This document shows positions 31,950 to 40,573 of a stretch of 40,703 nucleotides of DNA, piece after piece. The first letter of the stretch is position 1. The number at the start of each line of letters is the position of its first letter. Below the pieces are notes generated by a model. That model was not told the DNA's origin and did no database searches. It saw nothing but the letters and a program-made list of their open reading frames with translations. The translations under genes and the position numbers were made by a program. The stretch is from Ruminococcus sp. (lineage in GTDB: Bacteria > Bacillota > Clostridia > Oscillospirales > Acutalibacteraceae): NCBI GenBank assembly GCA_022779485.1, contig JALFTC010000052.1, forward strand, positions 1-40,703, in the 5' to 3' direction.

Positions 31950-32237
31950 TTAAATCCAGCCCTTCTTTTTAAACTCCTCAATACGAGCCAAATCCTCTTT
32001 AGAAGGTGTGTCCGCCTGGCTCTTTTCAGCCAGAACGCTTCTGATCTGTTCCAGGGAAATGGAATGCTTTTCTTTCAACACAGGCTTTACCTCGATAGCC
32101 TTCGGCTGCTGTTCCTCCGACAGACCTTCCGTCACGGCATTGCATACTGCCTGGACACTGTCAGATAATGTACGCAGGTCATGAACCACCTTCAGCATCA
32201 GCTGGGCAACATCAAGACTCAGCTTTACCTTATTCAC
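31950..32237 (-). CDS. 95-aa helical protein of mobile-element type
   Basis: Starts MNKVKLSLDVAQLMLKVVHDL, then a linker, then a helix ending IEEFKKKGWI. Proteins of this size and pattern are found next to phage and conjugative element genes in Firmicutes, sometimes annotated 'rRNA biogenesis protein rrp5', a name that is probably misleading. The start overlaps the end of the 66-aa gene by 8 bp. No catalytic motif is seen. Confidence 0.65.
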   Translation of the reverse strand: MNKVKLSLDVAQLMLKVVHDLRTLSDSVQAVCNAVTEGLSEEQQPKAIEVKPVLKEKHSISLEQIRSVLAEKSQADTPSKEDLARIEEFKKKGWI

Positions 32238-32430
32238 CGCTCACACCTCCTTTCACAGACTCGCAGATGGCTACCTCGTCCACGCTGTCACCGGGGATAA
32301 GGATGGTGATGCGCTGCTTGCTGCCGAACAGGAATCGCAGGAAATGCTCTCTGATACCGACACTTCGGCAGGTGACTACACCACCTGTCTGCGGTTCTTT
32401 TGAAACACTGATCTTCAAATTGTGCTTCAT
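32230..32430 (-). CDS. 66-aa small beta-rich protein
   Basis: Starts MKHNLKISVSKEPQTGG. The alternating pattern (RITILIPGDSVDEVAICESV) suggests a small beta-fold. It overlaps the 95-aa gene by 8 bp; the two form a unit. A leader at 32448-32490 and the first ten residues recur at 32770-32839 in a rearranged form. Confidence 0.65.
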   Translation of the reverse strand: MKHNLKISVSKEPQTGGVVTCRSVGIREHFLRFLFGSKQRITILIPGDSVDEVAICESVKGGVSGE

Positions 32431-32447
32431 GGCTTTGACCTCACTTT

Positions 32448-32490
32448 CCGAGGGTTCTTATTTTCTGTCCCTCTATCCGGTAGCCTCGGG
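32448..32490 (-). promoter_or_regulatory. conserved leader of the 66-aa gene, copy 1
   Basis: On the plus strand it reads CCGAGGG, CTTAT, CCCTCTAT, TAGCCTCGGG in order. The same blocks occur in copy 2 (32799-32839). In copy 1 the GAGGG and CCCTC parts can pair, as can CCGAGG with CCTCGG. A structured 5' leader is possible. Confidence 0.45.
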
Positions 32491-32525
32491 AGAGGCTGAA
32501 ATCTTACGTTTTTCCCCAAAAAGAT

Positions 32526-32567
32526 AAAAAAGACCCACAGGAATCTCCGAAGAGAAACCCATGGGTC
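32526..32567 (-). terminator. terminator after the lysin remnant
   Basis: On the minus strand a GACCCA/TGGGTC stem with inner CTC/GAG pairing and a TTCG tip is followed by TTTTTT. Confidence 0.75.
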
Positions 32568-32583
32568 TATGAGAGATATTCAG

Positions 32584-32778
32584 TTAAATTCTTGTTGCGT
32601 AGTCCAGTGAAATCCACCCTGCACCGCTTTTCAGCTTGCCCCAGCCTTTTGCAGAGTCTGTGCCTTGTTTTGTTTCAACAATGGTGAAAACTCCTTTGCC
32701 GATTAACTTTCCTGTTGTGGCGTAGTTTGTGCCAAGGCCTTTGCGGGTTGTATGAAACACTAATATGACGATTATGTT
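32584..32778 (-). pseudogene. SH3b wall-binding remnant of a phage lysin, fused to a foreign leader
   Basis: The peptide GLGTNYATTGKLIGKGVFTI, then GWGKLKSGAGWISLDYA, is the C-terminal bacterial SH3 repeat found in endolysins. The frame has no ATG and opens after two TGA codons. Directly upstream, a GGAGG site and ATG (32785) encode MMKHNRHISVS in another frame, which matches the start of the 66-aa protein. A deletion probably joined the leader and start of a second copy of that gene to the 3' end of a lysin gene. Confidence 0.65.
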
Positions 32779-32798
32779 TCATCATTTTACCTCCAATT

Positions 32799-32839
32799 CC
32801 GAGAGCCTTATGTGTTGCCCTCTATTTATTAGCCTTGGG
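32799..32839 (-). promoter_or_regulatory. conserved leader, copy 2 (in front of the fused remnant)
   Basis: Shares CCGAG, CTTA, CCCTCTAT and TAGCCT-GGG with copy 1, with the same spacing to the following ATG. It marks a duplicated gene start that no longer leads into an intact gene. Confidence 0.45.
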
Positions 32840-32882
32840 GATGATATAAAAAGGACGATTTTTTAAAAAATTTTAAAATAGG

Positions 32883-32924
32883 CAAAAAAATAACGCCCGT
32901 CAGAGAAATTATTCTCCAACGGGC
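32883..32924 (-). terminator. terminator of the tail-lysis operon
   Basis: GCCCGT (32895-32900) pairs with ACGGGC (32919-32924), with an inner GAGAA/TTCTC stem. A T run follows on the minus strand. It is 22 nt after the amidase stop. Confidence 0.85.
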
Positions 32925-32945
32925 ATAAATACTTTGTTTTTTCAG

Positions 32946-33662
32946 TTATCTTAAAAGTTCATTGACTCTTTTCTGTACGGCGTTGTAATCGTAGCCCGCA
33001 GAAATGAGTCTTTTCTTTCTGTCGGCTCCGTTGCCCCATTTGCCGTTAATTACTTCACGGGCAATGGAGTCAATGGATTTTTTCTTTGTGGTGGTTTCTT
33101 TGCTTTTAGTACCTTTTTTGTTTGGGGTGTTGAGTGCTTTTGTAACCTCCTTTGCCACATTACCCAGTCGGCTGTATAGCCCGTCGCCGGGACAGGATTT
33201 GTTTGCAAACCAGCGGTGAACTGTAATCACCATTTCATCAGGCTTTGGTTTGTAGCTAAGGGACTTGTTTTTGTCCTTGAACCACAGTAGCTTTTTCTTC
33301 TTGTTTCTCTTGCATATGTCAATACATAACTTAATCAGCTTGTTGTACACCTTGCTGTTCATCGCATAGGGGGAATATGTATCACTGGCACATTCTATGG
33401 TGATTGCCCTTTGGTCGTTGGCATTGCTTGAAGAACACCAACTTCTGTTTTTCTCCTCAACGCAAAGGAGAACTCTGCCGTCTGTACCGATTCCATAGTT
33501 ACAGCTCGCCTCTCTGTTTCTGTCCATAAAAATACTTCCCAGTGTTTCAACTGAGCATTGTCCCACTACGCAGTGGGGCGTGATACGGTCTATCTTGTGA
33601 GTCCTTTTTCCTGAGTGGTTGGGACTTAGTTTTTTGTAGTTTACGAGTTTTGAATTGCTCAT
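32946..33662 (-). CDS. N-acetylmuramoyl-L-alanine amidase (endolysin) with CW_7 domain
   Basis: 238 aa. The Amidase_2 (PGRP-like) domain spans 15-175. Zinc ligands are His30, His149 and Cys157 (VHRWFANKSCPGD). A linker with Lys/Thr follows. The C-terminal CW_7 (Cpl-7-like) wall-binding repeat reads SIDSIAREVINGKWGNGADR, then RVNELL. It cleaves the bond between muramic acid and stem peptide at the end of the lytic cycle. Length and layout are typical of Clostridia prophage lysins. It lies directly behind the holin gene. Confidence 0.92.
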   Translation of the reverse strand: MSNSKLVNYKKLSPNHSGKRTHKIDRITPHCVVGQCSVETLGSIFMDRNREASCNYGIGTDGRVLLCVEEKNRSWCSSSNANDQRAITIECASDTYSPYAMNSKVYNKLIKLCIDICKRNKKKKLLWFKDKNKSLSYKPKPDEMVITVHRWFANKSCPGDGLYSRLGNVAKEVTKALNTPNKKGTKSKETTTKKKSIDSIAREVINGKWGNGADRKKRLISAGYDYNAVQKRVNELLR

Positions 33663-34067
33663 TTACTTTCCCTCCCTGTTGTGTAATTGTGAAAGTACGG
33701 ATTTTAGTTTCTCTGGTATTGGCAGTCCTAAGTGTGATGAGTTCTCTAAGATTGAAACTCCCTCGTTTGATAGGTAGAAGAAGATTACTGCCGTTCGTAA
33801 AACTCCTGCCTCCTTTAAGATAAACACATCAACAAGATTTGCGATTCCCACAAGTGCAAAAATCAGTACCTTTCGGCAGATGCCTTTAAAGCCTATCTCG
33901 CTTGAAAGGTTGCGGTCTGCAAAGGCACACATAAGTCCTGTTATGTAGTCGGTAACTACAAAGGCAATAAGTGCATACAAAAAGCCGTCTGCTCCACCTA
34001 AAAACCAGCCGAGAAAGCCGCCTAAGGCTGAAAATGCAATTTGTATTGTGTTCCAGATTTGTTTCAT
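33663..34067 (-). CDS. phage holin (TcdE/Cph1-type, Holin_4 family)
   Basis: 134 aa. Three hydrophobic helices: about 8-28, 31-50 (FLYALIAFVVTDYITGLMCA) and 69-85 (VLIFALVGIANLVDVFIL). The DYITG motif and the amphipathic C-terminus (SNEGVSILENSSHLG) are typical of the Holin_4_1 family. It makes membrane pores that let the amidase reach the wall. The stop is adjacent to the amidase start, and it overlaps the preceding gene by 1 bp. Confidence 0.92.
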   Translation of the reverse strand: MKQIWNTIQIAFSALGGFLGWFLGGADGFLYALIAFVVTDYITGLMCAFADRNLSSEIGFKGICRKVLIFALVGIANLVDVFILKEAGVLRTAVIFFYLSNEGVSILENSSHLGLPIPEKLKSVLSQLHNREGK

Positions 34068-34321
34068 TAAAATTCCTCCTTGTTTTTTGGATTATCCATA
34101 GTGGGATTTTCACCCCACACTACTAACACTGCTGATAGATATTCTTTAGGTATTGCCTTGCTGATTAACTCTCTGCCTATAGTGGAATTAGGGTAGGACA
34201 TTCTTTCTCTGCTAATCTCACAATTCTTTGCGTTAACCTTTGCATGGGATACTGTTACAACATTTACCGAGTCGGATGTGAGTTGTTCAAGTATATATTT
34301 CTTAGTAATTTTCGTCGCCAT
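34067..34321 (-). CDS. small phage protein between tail fibre and holin
   Basis: 84 aa, starts MATKITKKYILEQLTSDS. It has no membrane segment. Its place before the holin is where many siphophages carry a short tail-associated protein (XkdX-like or similar), but no specific motif is visible. Function unknown. Confidence 0.7.
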   Translation of the reverse strand: MATKITKKYILEQLTSDSVNVVTVSHAKVNAKNCEISRERMSYPNSTIGRELISKAIPKEYLSAVLVVWGENPTMDNPKNKEEF

Positions 34322-34332
34322 TTTTACCTCCG

Positions 34333-35745
34333 TTATTTGTATTTGTAAATCAGTGTGAAACTAATCTCTCCTGAGGGCATCAGGGAAGAATTTATGTTTT
34401 TAAGTTCAAGCACTGATATGTTGTTTTTTGTTCCTGTTGATATTGTGAAAATGTTTGAATCATAGGTTGCTAATGTGGTACTTGGTGAAACACAAGCAAC
34501 CGGAAGAGAATAATATACCTTTTCCCAACCGCTAATTAAAGGCGTCTTGCCACAAAGAAAGCACATATCTCCAATAAGGTGATATGTGCCTGTCAGCGAG
34601 TAACCTTGGCTTTGGTCTGTGTACCATGCGTGATTTTCACCTACTGTGCCGGTTTCTTGGGTTAAGGCATTGCCTGAACCACCACCTGTGCTTGGGGAAA
34701 TATCATTCCAATTTAACCAATAGCCTGAATTTGCACGGTGCCTGACGAAAATCCTATTACAGTCGGTAAAGAATAAAAGCTGTGAGTTTGTAAAGAGTAA
34801 GGTGAAATTTCCGTAAACTTCATAATTGTTAATCCAATAGTCATTTGCTGTTCCGGAATAAATTCCCAATTCCCCAATGGTATCAAGGTTATCTAAATTG
34901 AAATTACCAAAATACCTAATGTAGTCATCTGATAATTTCTCATAGGAAATAGTTTCGTCAATAATCATATCATTAGAGATTGTGTTACTGGGAATACGCT
35001 TGCTTAAGTGATTCCATTCGTTCCAAGTGTTTTCGTTAAGGTTATAAGACCTGTAAAAAACATCTCCACTTCTTGTGAAACGATACTGACAACCAGTGGA
35101 GGAGGTATTTAACAGAAGTTGATATACTCCGTTAATGTATAGATGATACATAGTATTCCAATCTGTAAATCTATCGCAGTTTTCTTCAGTTGCATCATTT
35201 ACAAACACATAGTTCACCTTGTTTGCAATAAGACTCTCGGTTTGTGGCTTTGTGTAATATGATTCCAGCTTTTCGTCAACCTCTGACTTGCTGTAAATGT
35301 CTGAAACTAAACCCTCAAGACTTAGTTCAAAATCATTTAGTTTCTGTTCAATGGTGGTCTTTGATGCGTCAATGATTGTGTCGCCATTGATTACCGACCG
35401 CTCAACTATAAGGGTTAGGGTTTGGGTGTATAGGATAGATTTCTCTGTTATTCCCTCGATTATCTTTACATCAACCTTTAATAGACCACTGTGTGCAGTC
35501 ATATTTTTTGTAATGGGAATAGTGATTTTCGAGCCACTGATTGAACCTGTTGCATCCTGCTCGGCAAGAATATTTGATATTGTGGCATCATACTTTACGG
35601 CTTTTCCTGTCAGGTCAACACTTTTATTGTCCTTGGTCACATTAATAACAATATTGACGCTGTTTACATCACCCTGATGTATTCTGATTACCTTTAGTGG
35701 CTGTACGCGGTTTAGGTCAAGTGTAATGCTTTTGTCTATAATCAT
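34333..35745 (-). CDS. baseplate upper protein (BppU family) with receptor-binding C-terminus
   Basis: 470 aa. The N-terminus (SITLDLNRVQPLKVIRIHQGD) and the strand-rich first 130 residues match the BppU N-terminal domain of lactococcal-type phages. Residues 130-180 (FELSLEGLVSDIYSKSEVDEK) are a trimerising coiled coil, and the C-terminal part is beta-rich with Gly/Asn loops (SGTANDYWINNYEVYGN), as in receptor-binding fibres. It likely connects the tail tip to the host-binding end. It overlaps the upstream gene by 4 bp. Confidence 0.85.
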   Translation of the reverse strand: MIIDKSITLDLNRVQPLKVIRIHQGDVNSVNIVINVTKDNKSVDLTGKAVKYDATISNILAEQDATGSISGSKITIPITKNMTAHSGLLKVDVKIIEGITEKSILYTQTLTLIVERSVINGDTIIDASKTTIEQKLNDFELSLEGLVSDIYSKSEVDEKLESYYTKPQTESLIANKVNYVFVNDATEENCDRFTDWNTMYHLYINGVYQLLLNTSSTGCQYRFTRSGDVFYRSYNLNENTWNEWNHLSKRIPSNTISNDMIIDETISYEKLSDDYIRYFGNFNLDNLDTIGELGIYSGTANDYWINNYEVYGNFTLLFTNSQLLFFTDCNRIFVRHRANSGYWLNWNDISPSTGGGSGNALTQETGTVGENHAWYTDQSQGYSLTGTYHLIGDMCFLCGKTPLISGWEKVYYSLPVACVSPSTTLATYDSNIFTISTGTKNNISVLELKNINSSLMPSGEISFTLIYKYK

Positions 35746-36866
35746 TTTATGTACCTCCCTTTATTTAAAATCATATCGGCTACCGTCACCCTTGACTCGC
35801 CCACAACAAGCTTTTCCCAACGCTCCGTTAAGGTGTTGTAGGTGACCTCTGTAATCTTCGCTGTTGCTGTTGTTCCTAAATCATCAAGTATAACCTTTAC
35901 TGTGTCGCATAGACCTATCTGTGACATCTCGTCAAGCTCGGCTCTCAAGGTAACATCAATGGTTACCTGTAATTCTCCTAATCTGTTGTTCTTTGCATAT
36001 GCTTTTGCGTACTTTGTCATTGCACTTCTTACAGTATCGTACCTTGCACCCTGTTCACCCACAGAGTAGTTATCAAGGAAACCTGTGCAGTCCAGCATAA
36101 ACACCTTTGTTGTACTACACTTATGTCCTGAAATTTCAAAGACAGGAGCAAAAAAGTTTATCTTGCGGTTACCAAGGGATACCTTGCCATAGGGCAACAC
36201 ATGGGAATATGTTCCGTCACAGCTTTCACTCTGCGTGTAGTCGGATATATTACTTCCGTATCGTATTTGGAAATCTTTCATTTCACCTCTTTCTGCAAGC
36301 AGCTGAATGTTGAAGTTGTTCCAATGATACTCACCACCCCATATGTCTAAAAAACTGCCTTCCTTTCCGCCAAGGATATTGCCTAAAGTTTCCGGTGTAC
36401 TTAAGCCTAAGGAGAAGTCAAGCTTCTCTGTAATGTCGGAGTAAAAGCTAAAAGGGATTTCCGTTGTGATATATTCACTATTCAAACTGTTCCATATTTG
36501 TGAGGGTGTTCCGTTTATGGTTGCAGTTTGCCCGTCAAAGCCTAAGTCGCCCTCGGAGCAATACTGAAAGCAGTAGTTTTTTATGTGCTTTGCCTCAACC
36601 TTGATTATGCCTGTTGTTCCTCGTTCTGTAGATTGGATTTCAAAATACTGCACACCGTCAAAGGGGTTTGCTTTTGCTCCGATAATTCTCTGTGACAAAA
36701 GCATATTTGCACAGTCGTCATTTACTGTGGTTTCAAGCGACAGGGTGTATGCACCGTTTCGAACCTCTGTAACCTCACATTTTGTGCATTTATTAAGTAC
36801 CCCTATGTAATTCGTTTTGTTTATAACTGTGTTTGCGGTTACTTTCTCATATAGCTTTGGAATCAT
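35742..36866 (-). CDS. phage tail protein, endopeptidase/Gp37-like
   Basis: 374 aa from the ATG at 36866 (GGAGG 5 nt upstream); the longer start at 36878 would lie within the ribosome site. The opening VLNKCTKCEVTEVRNGAYTL is typical of the phage minor structural/tail endopeptidase-like N-terminal domain (Tal, gp18/gp27 fold). It forms the hub at the tail tip under Dit. No separate lytic domain is present, so it lacks the long C-terminal extension seen in some Tal proteins. It overlaps the Dit gene by 4 bp. Confidence 0.85.
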   Translation of the reverse strand: MIPKLYEKVTANTVINKTNYIGVLNKCTKCEVTEVRNGAYTLSLETTVNDDCANMLLSQRIIGAKANPFDGVQYFEIQSTERGTTGIIKVEAKHIKNYCFQYCSEGDLGFDGQTATINGTPSQIWNSLNSEYITTEIPFSFYSDITEKLDFSLGLSTPETLGNILGGKEGSFLDIWGGEYHWNNFNIQLLAERGEMKDFQIRYGSNISDYTQSESCDGTYSHVLPYGKVSLGNRKINFFAPVFEISGHKCSTTKVFMLDCTGFLDNYSVGEQGARYDTVRSAMTKYAKAYAKNNRLGELQVTIDVTLRAELDEMSQIGLCDTVKVILDDLGTTATAKITEVTYNTLTERWEKLVVGESRVTVADMILNKGRYIK

Positions 36867-37678
36867 AAGCACCTCCACTTGGGGATAATAGAAATATAGT
36901 CTATGTCTTTGTTTATTTCTGCTTGGATTTTAGTAGCACCCGGTCCAATAGGCTTTGGAACGGGTGCGTCAGCATACTTGTATATCTCACCACTTGGAGA
37001 ATGGACAACTACCCTTTGATTTTCAATATCAAAATCAAGAATGTTGTGAGTGTAGAGAAAGTTTATGCCGAAGTTTGAGTAGTCTTTAGTTGAATATACT
37101 CCACCATAGTTTGAAGATATGGACATTTTTATCTTTACTGTTGCAAGGGTGCTGTGAGGGTCTGTTTTTAGGTGAAATCTGATTATGGGACAGGCTGTTG
37201 TGGGATATGGGTTATATATTTCAACTCCATTTCCCGATACTTCTGTATTATCAAGTGGCATTTCTTCAAGAGAGGATTTTAAAGTCCAGTATGGTTTTCG
37301 TGAAAATTTCAGAGTTGCAGTGTACATAGTGCGAAGATTTTTTATCACTTCTTCAAGGTTTAATAGGACAGCCTCGGTAACCATACCCTCATGGTCTGTG
37401 TCTTCAAAGGGCTGGTAGCCCTGCAAATACGCAAAGCTGTTTATCAGCTGAATTGTTTTCTCCTTTGCTGAACTTATCCTTTTTCCTACAAGGGCAATAG
37501 TCCTTGTGAACTCCACATTGTTGTACCGTCCGTTGTCAATACAAGCACTTCCATCTTTGCCGGGAATATCAATTAAGGTAATATCCCTTTGTGCAATTTC
37601 TATGGGCGGTTCTTCAGTACAGACTCCGCCAAATTCCGATAGCCAAACATCACCGAACTTAAAGTTGTATCTTCCCAT
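36863..37678 (-). CDS. distal tail protein Dit
   Basis: 271 aa. The start MGRYNFKFGDVWLSEFGGVC and the motifs RDITLIDIPGKDG and YNNVEFTRTIAL are typical of Sipho_tail/Dit proteins, which form the hexameric hub at the end of the tail. The C-terminal galectin-like region is present (PTTACPIIRFHLK). It abuts the tape-measure gene at 37678. Confidence 0.9.
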   Translation of the reverse strand: MGRYNFKFGDVWLSEFGGVCTEEPPIEIAQRDITLIDIPGKDGSACIDNGRYNNVEFTRTIALVGKRISSAKEKTIQLINSFAYLQGYQPFEDTDHEGMVTEAVLLNLEEVIKNLRTMYTATLKFSRKPYWTLKSSLEEMPLDNTEVSGNGVEIYNPYPTTACPIIRFHLKTDPHSTLATVKIKMSISSNYGGVYSTKDYSNFGINFLYTHNILDFDIENQRVVVHSPSGEIYKYADAPVPKPIGPGATKIQAEINKDIDYISIIPKWRCL

Positions 37679-40485
37679 TAGGTGTAAGCACCGCCTTTCA
37701 CTAAAATATCAGAAACTATTACAGAAGAAACCCTGTGGGCAACATCGTCAATATCCATCTCGCTGTTGATATGTACCTCTCCAAAATTAATAGTGTTGTT
37801 AAATGTCTGTACTGCTCTTCCAAGGAATGAATTGTCATTACCGTTTGTAAAACTGTTTACATTTGCAGTCGCCCTAACCTGTGTGTCAAAGTCCGTTGGA
37901 ATTGCCTGTTGCATATCCTTGCCAACATTTTTCATTGTGCTTTCAAAACCTTCACCTAAACCAAGTGCAAGGTTTTTACCAATCTGATCTCTAAAGAGTT
38001 TTGACGGAGAGTTAATACCGAAGAAGTCCTTAATTCCGTCAACAATTCCACCAAAGAAACCGCTGATTTTATCCCATATCCAAGAGGCACAATCGGAAAT
38101 ACCTTTCCAAATACCCTTGATTAAATTTCCGCCTATTTCTACAAACTTTCCAACACCCTTGCCAAAGGCTTTTACAAGACTTGCGATAATTTTCGGTACC
38201 GCCTTAATAAGTCCCAGAATAATCTTTGGCATATTCTTAACAAGCTCAACAACAAGGGTGATGCAACCCTCAATAAGCTGTGGCAGGGCATTAAGCAGTC
38301 CGTCAATAATGGCTAAAATAATATCCGGTATTGCCTCAATCAAGCCTAAGATAATTTCAGGCAAATGGGTTACTAACTGGACTATTAATTCTATTGCACC
38401 GTTAATTAACTGTGGTAGGCATTTAATTATTGCTTTTACAACAGATGTAATTATCTTTGGAAGTGCCGAAATCAAGCTTTTTATGATTTTGGGAAGTGCT
38501 TTTACAATTCCTAAAATCAGCTTAATTGCACCCTCAATTATTGTAGGCAGACATTCAAGTATAGCCTCAATGATTGTAGGGAGTAAATTTACAAGTGCGT
38601 CAATAATGGTGGTAATAAGGTCGGGTAGTGCATCAACAAGCATAGTAATTAATTCGGGAAGTGCCTCAACAATTCCCGTGATAATTGCAACTACACCTTG
38701 CAGGATTACAGGTAGTAATTCGGTTATGGCACTTACTACCATTTCAATTATCTGTGGGAGCATTTCAATAACGGCACTGATTATGTCAGGCAAAACCTCC
38801 ACTACTGAATTTATCAGTTCTGTTATGCCCTCAATAACCACAGGCAGTGACTCCATAAGGGAATTTATCAGTGACTCTAAAATCACCGGTATTTGTTCAA
38901 TTAACACAGGGATAGCATCAATTAACCCTTGAACAAGGGCAAGAATTATCTCTACTCCGGCATCTATAAATGAGCTTAAATTGCTGACAAATGCATTTAT
39001 CATTTCTGTAACCACAAGGACAATCTGCGGTATTAACTCCGGTAATGATTGAGAGATGCCCTCCATTAATGAAACTAACACCTGCATACCCACAGTAACA
39101 ATTTGGGGTAACAGAGAAAACAGTGTTTCAATCAACTGCTGAATGACGCCTGTTGCCACCGTTGCCAACTGTGGTATTGCCTCAAGAATACCCTGTGCAA
39201 GGGAAGTGATAATTAAGGGTGCGCTTTCAAGTATTGCCGCTGCAATAGTACTGATTAACTCAACCGCCTGTGGTATCATTTGTGAAACCGTTTCAATGAC
39301 GGAAGTAACACCGCTTTTTATTTCTTCACTTGCACCTTTATTTCCTGCAACAAGGTCAGAAAAGCCATCTGTAATTTGAGTAATACCCGGTAGCAATTCG
39401 CCGACCATACTGTTTTTCAGACCATTTAATGTGCCTTTCATTTTGGTAAGGCTATCCTGAAATTTGGCACTTGCAGAAACAGCGTCATTACTCATTACCA
39501 TACCGTAGTCCTGTGCCTCTTGCTTTAGGGCATTTGTTTCTTCTGCTGTCATATTCAGCACTGCACCCATATCCGTAGCAGATTTACCCAGTAGCTTATT
39601 GGCGGCAGAGGTTCTCTCTGCACCTGACTTCATATTCTGCAAAGCAGTGACTACAATGTTTAGCTGCTCGTCTTGACTTTTTCCGTTAAGGTCATCAATG
39701 GTAAGTCCAACGGCGGACAGCTTTTCAACAGCAGAGTCAGAGCCTTTGGCGGCATCTGTTATGACGCCGGACAGTTTTTTCATACCACCCTGCAAACCGT
39801 CAACATTAGCACCGCAACGCTCAAACACATATCCCCATTTTTGATAGGACTCTGCACTGATGCCTATCTTCTGTGATGTTTTGTCTATCTTGTCACCGGA
39901 CTGTGCCACATCATTTGCAAGGCTCCACATTTTCTTACCGGCAGCAACAGTAGCAGTACCAATGGCGGCCATTGTTGCACCCAAAGCCACACCCACTGCT
40001 TTTACGCTACTGCCAAGTTTTGAAAGCTTGCCTTTTGTATCGGCACTTTCGTCACCCACATCATCAATCTTTTCAGCAAATTTATCGGCATTTTTTGTTG
40101 CGTCTTCAAGGTTATCTTCAGCATTTTCAAGAGCCTTGTTGTTTTCCTTTACCTCTCGCTCCATACTGTTTAGTGATGCCTCTGCGTTGTTAAGTTGAAT
40201 TTGCCAATTTTGAGTTCGCCTGTCATTCTCCCCAAAGGAAGAGGATGCGTTATCAAGTGCAGACTTAAGTGTTGCTATTTTCTCCTTCTGCTTTTCAATC
40301 TGCCTATTCAGAACTTCGTTTCTTGATGTCAGACCTTCAACAGATGAATCGTTTTTACCAAACTGTGACTGAACAAGCTTCATTTCAGAACCCAACACCT
40401 TGAAACTACGGTTAATATCGGACAAGGCACTCTTAAATTCCTTTTCACCTTCAACCCCAAGCTTGATACCAAAGCTGTCTGACAT
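37678..40485 (-). CDS. tail tape measure protein
   Basis: 935 aa. The first 150 residues are coiled coil (SALSDINRSFKVLGSEMKLV and onward). A hydrophobic segment follows near 165-185 (AVGVALGATMAAIGTATVAA), then the PhageMin_Tail domain (about 190-370). From about 400 to 780 the protein is a run of imperfect 11- to 15-residue units of the form LPEIIxxLIEALPxII, giving an extended hydrophobic helical rod. The end carries SPSKLFRDQIGKNLALGLGEGF, a common tape-measure C-terminal motif. It sets tail length and may enter the host membrane. The start at 40485 has AAGGAGG 9 nt upstream. It is the first gene of the tail operon after a terminator. Confidence 0.93.
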   Translation of the reverse strand: MSDSFGIKLGVEGEKEFKSALSDINRSFKVLGSEMKLVQSQFGKNDSSVEGLTSRNEVLNRQIEKQKEKIATLKSALDNASSSFGENDRRTQNWQIQLNNAEASLNSMEREVKENNKALENAEDNLEDATKNADKFAEKIDDVGDESADTKGKLSKLGSSVKAVGVALGATMAAIGTATVAAGKKMWSLANDVAQSGDKIDKTSQKIGISAESYQKWGYVFERCGANVDGLQGGMKKLSGVITDAAKGSDSAVEKLSAVGLTIDDLNGKSQDEQLNIVVTALQNMKSGAERTSAANKLLGKSATDMGAVLNMTAEETNALKQEAQDYGMVMSNDAVSASAKFQDSLTKMKGTLNGLKNSMVGELLPGITQITDGFSDLVAGNKGASEEIKSGVTSVIETVSQMIPQAVELISTIAAAILESAPLIITSLAQGILEAIPQLATVATGVIQQLIETLFSLLPQIVTVGMQVLVSLMEGISQSLPELIPQIVLVVTEMINAFVSNLSSFIDAGVEIILALVQGLIDAIPVLIEQIPVILESLINSLMESLPVVIEGITELINSVVEVLPDIISAVIEMLPQIIEMVVSAITELLPVILQGVVAIITGIVEALPELITMLVDALPDLITTIIDALVNLLPTIIEAILECLPTIIEGAIKLILGIVKALPKIIKSLISALPKIITSVVKAIIKCLPQLINGAIELIVQLVTHLPEIILGLIEAIPDIILAIIDGLLNALPQLIEGCITLVVELVKNMPKIILGLIKAVPKIIASLVKAFGKGVGKFVEIGGNLIKGIWKGISDCASWIWDKISGFFGGIVDGIKDFFGINSPSKLFRDQIGKNLALGLGEGFESTMKNVGKDMQQAIPTDFDTQVRATANVNSFTNGNDNSFLGRAVQTFNNTINFGEVHINSEMDIDDVAHRVSSVIVSDILVKGGAYT
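38150..39250 (-). repeat. imperfect internal repeats of the tape-measure gene
   Basis: Dozens of short units recur with many substitutions. They encode the Ile/Leu/Pro-rich rod and explain the many spurious frames on the plus strand here. Confidence 0.8.
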
Positions 40486-40510
40486 AACTCCACCTCCTTA
40501 AAAGGGCGTA

Positions 40511-40539
40511 AAAAAAGAGCAACCCACGAAAGGTTACTC
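40511..40539 (-). terminator. terminator between the partial gene and the tape-measure gene
   Basis: GAGCAACC (40517-40524) pairs with GGTTACTC (40532-40539), one wobble, and is followed on the minus strand by a T run (40511-40516). It would end transcription of the gene at 40574-40703 before the tail operon. Confidence 0.7.
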
Positions 40540-40573
40540 CTTGAATTTAATTAATAGATAAACTGGAAGTTGT

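Larger units (their letters stand above)
32584..40485 (-). mobile_element. phage tail-tip and lysis module (prophage part or tailocin-like)
   Basis: Tape measure, Dit, tail endopeptidase-type protein, BppU, a small protein, holin and amidase follow each other in typical siphophage order on the minus strand. No capsid, portal or terminase gene is in the window. The gene directly before the tape measure is not a tail tube or chaperone gene as far as can be seen, and a terminator stands between them. Either the prophage is truncated here or its other modules lie outside the window. Confidence 0.75.

Noticed and set aside
38150..39250. Regular repeats that might suggest a CRISPR array
   Set aside because: Units are short, imperfect and in frame with the tape-measure protein; no constant repeat with unique spacers.
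38117..39379. Long plus-strand frames opposite the tape-measure gene
   Set aside because: They are the antisense of a repetitive coding region, without ribosome sites.
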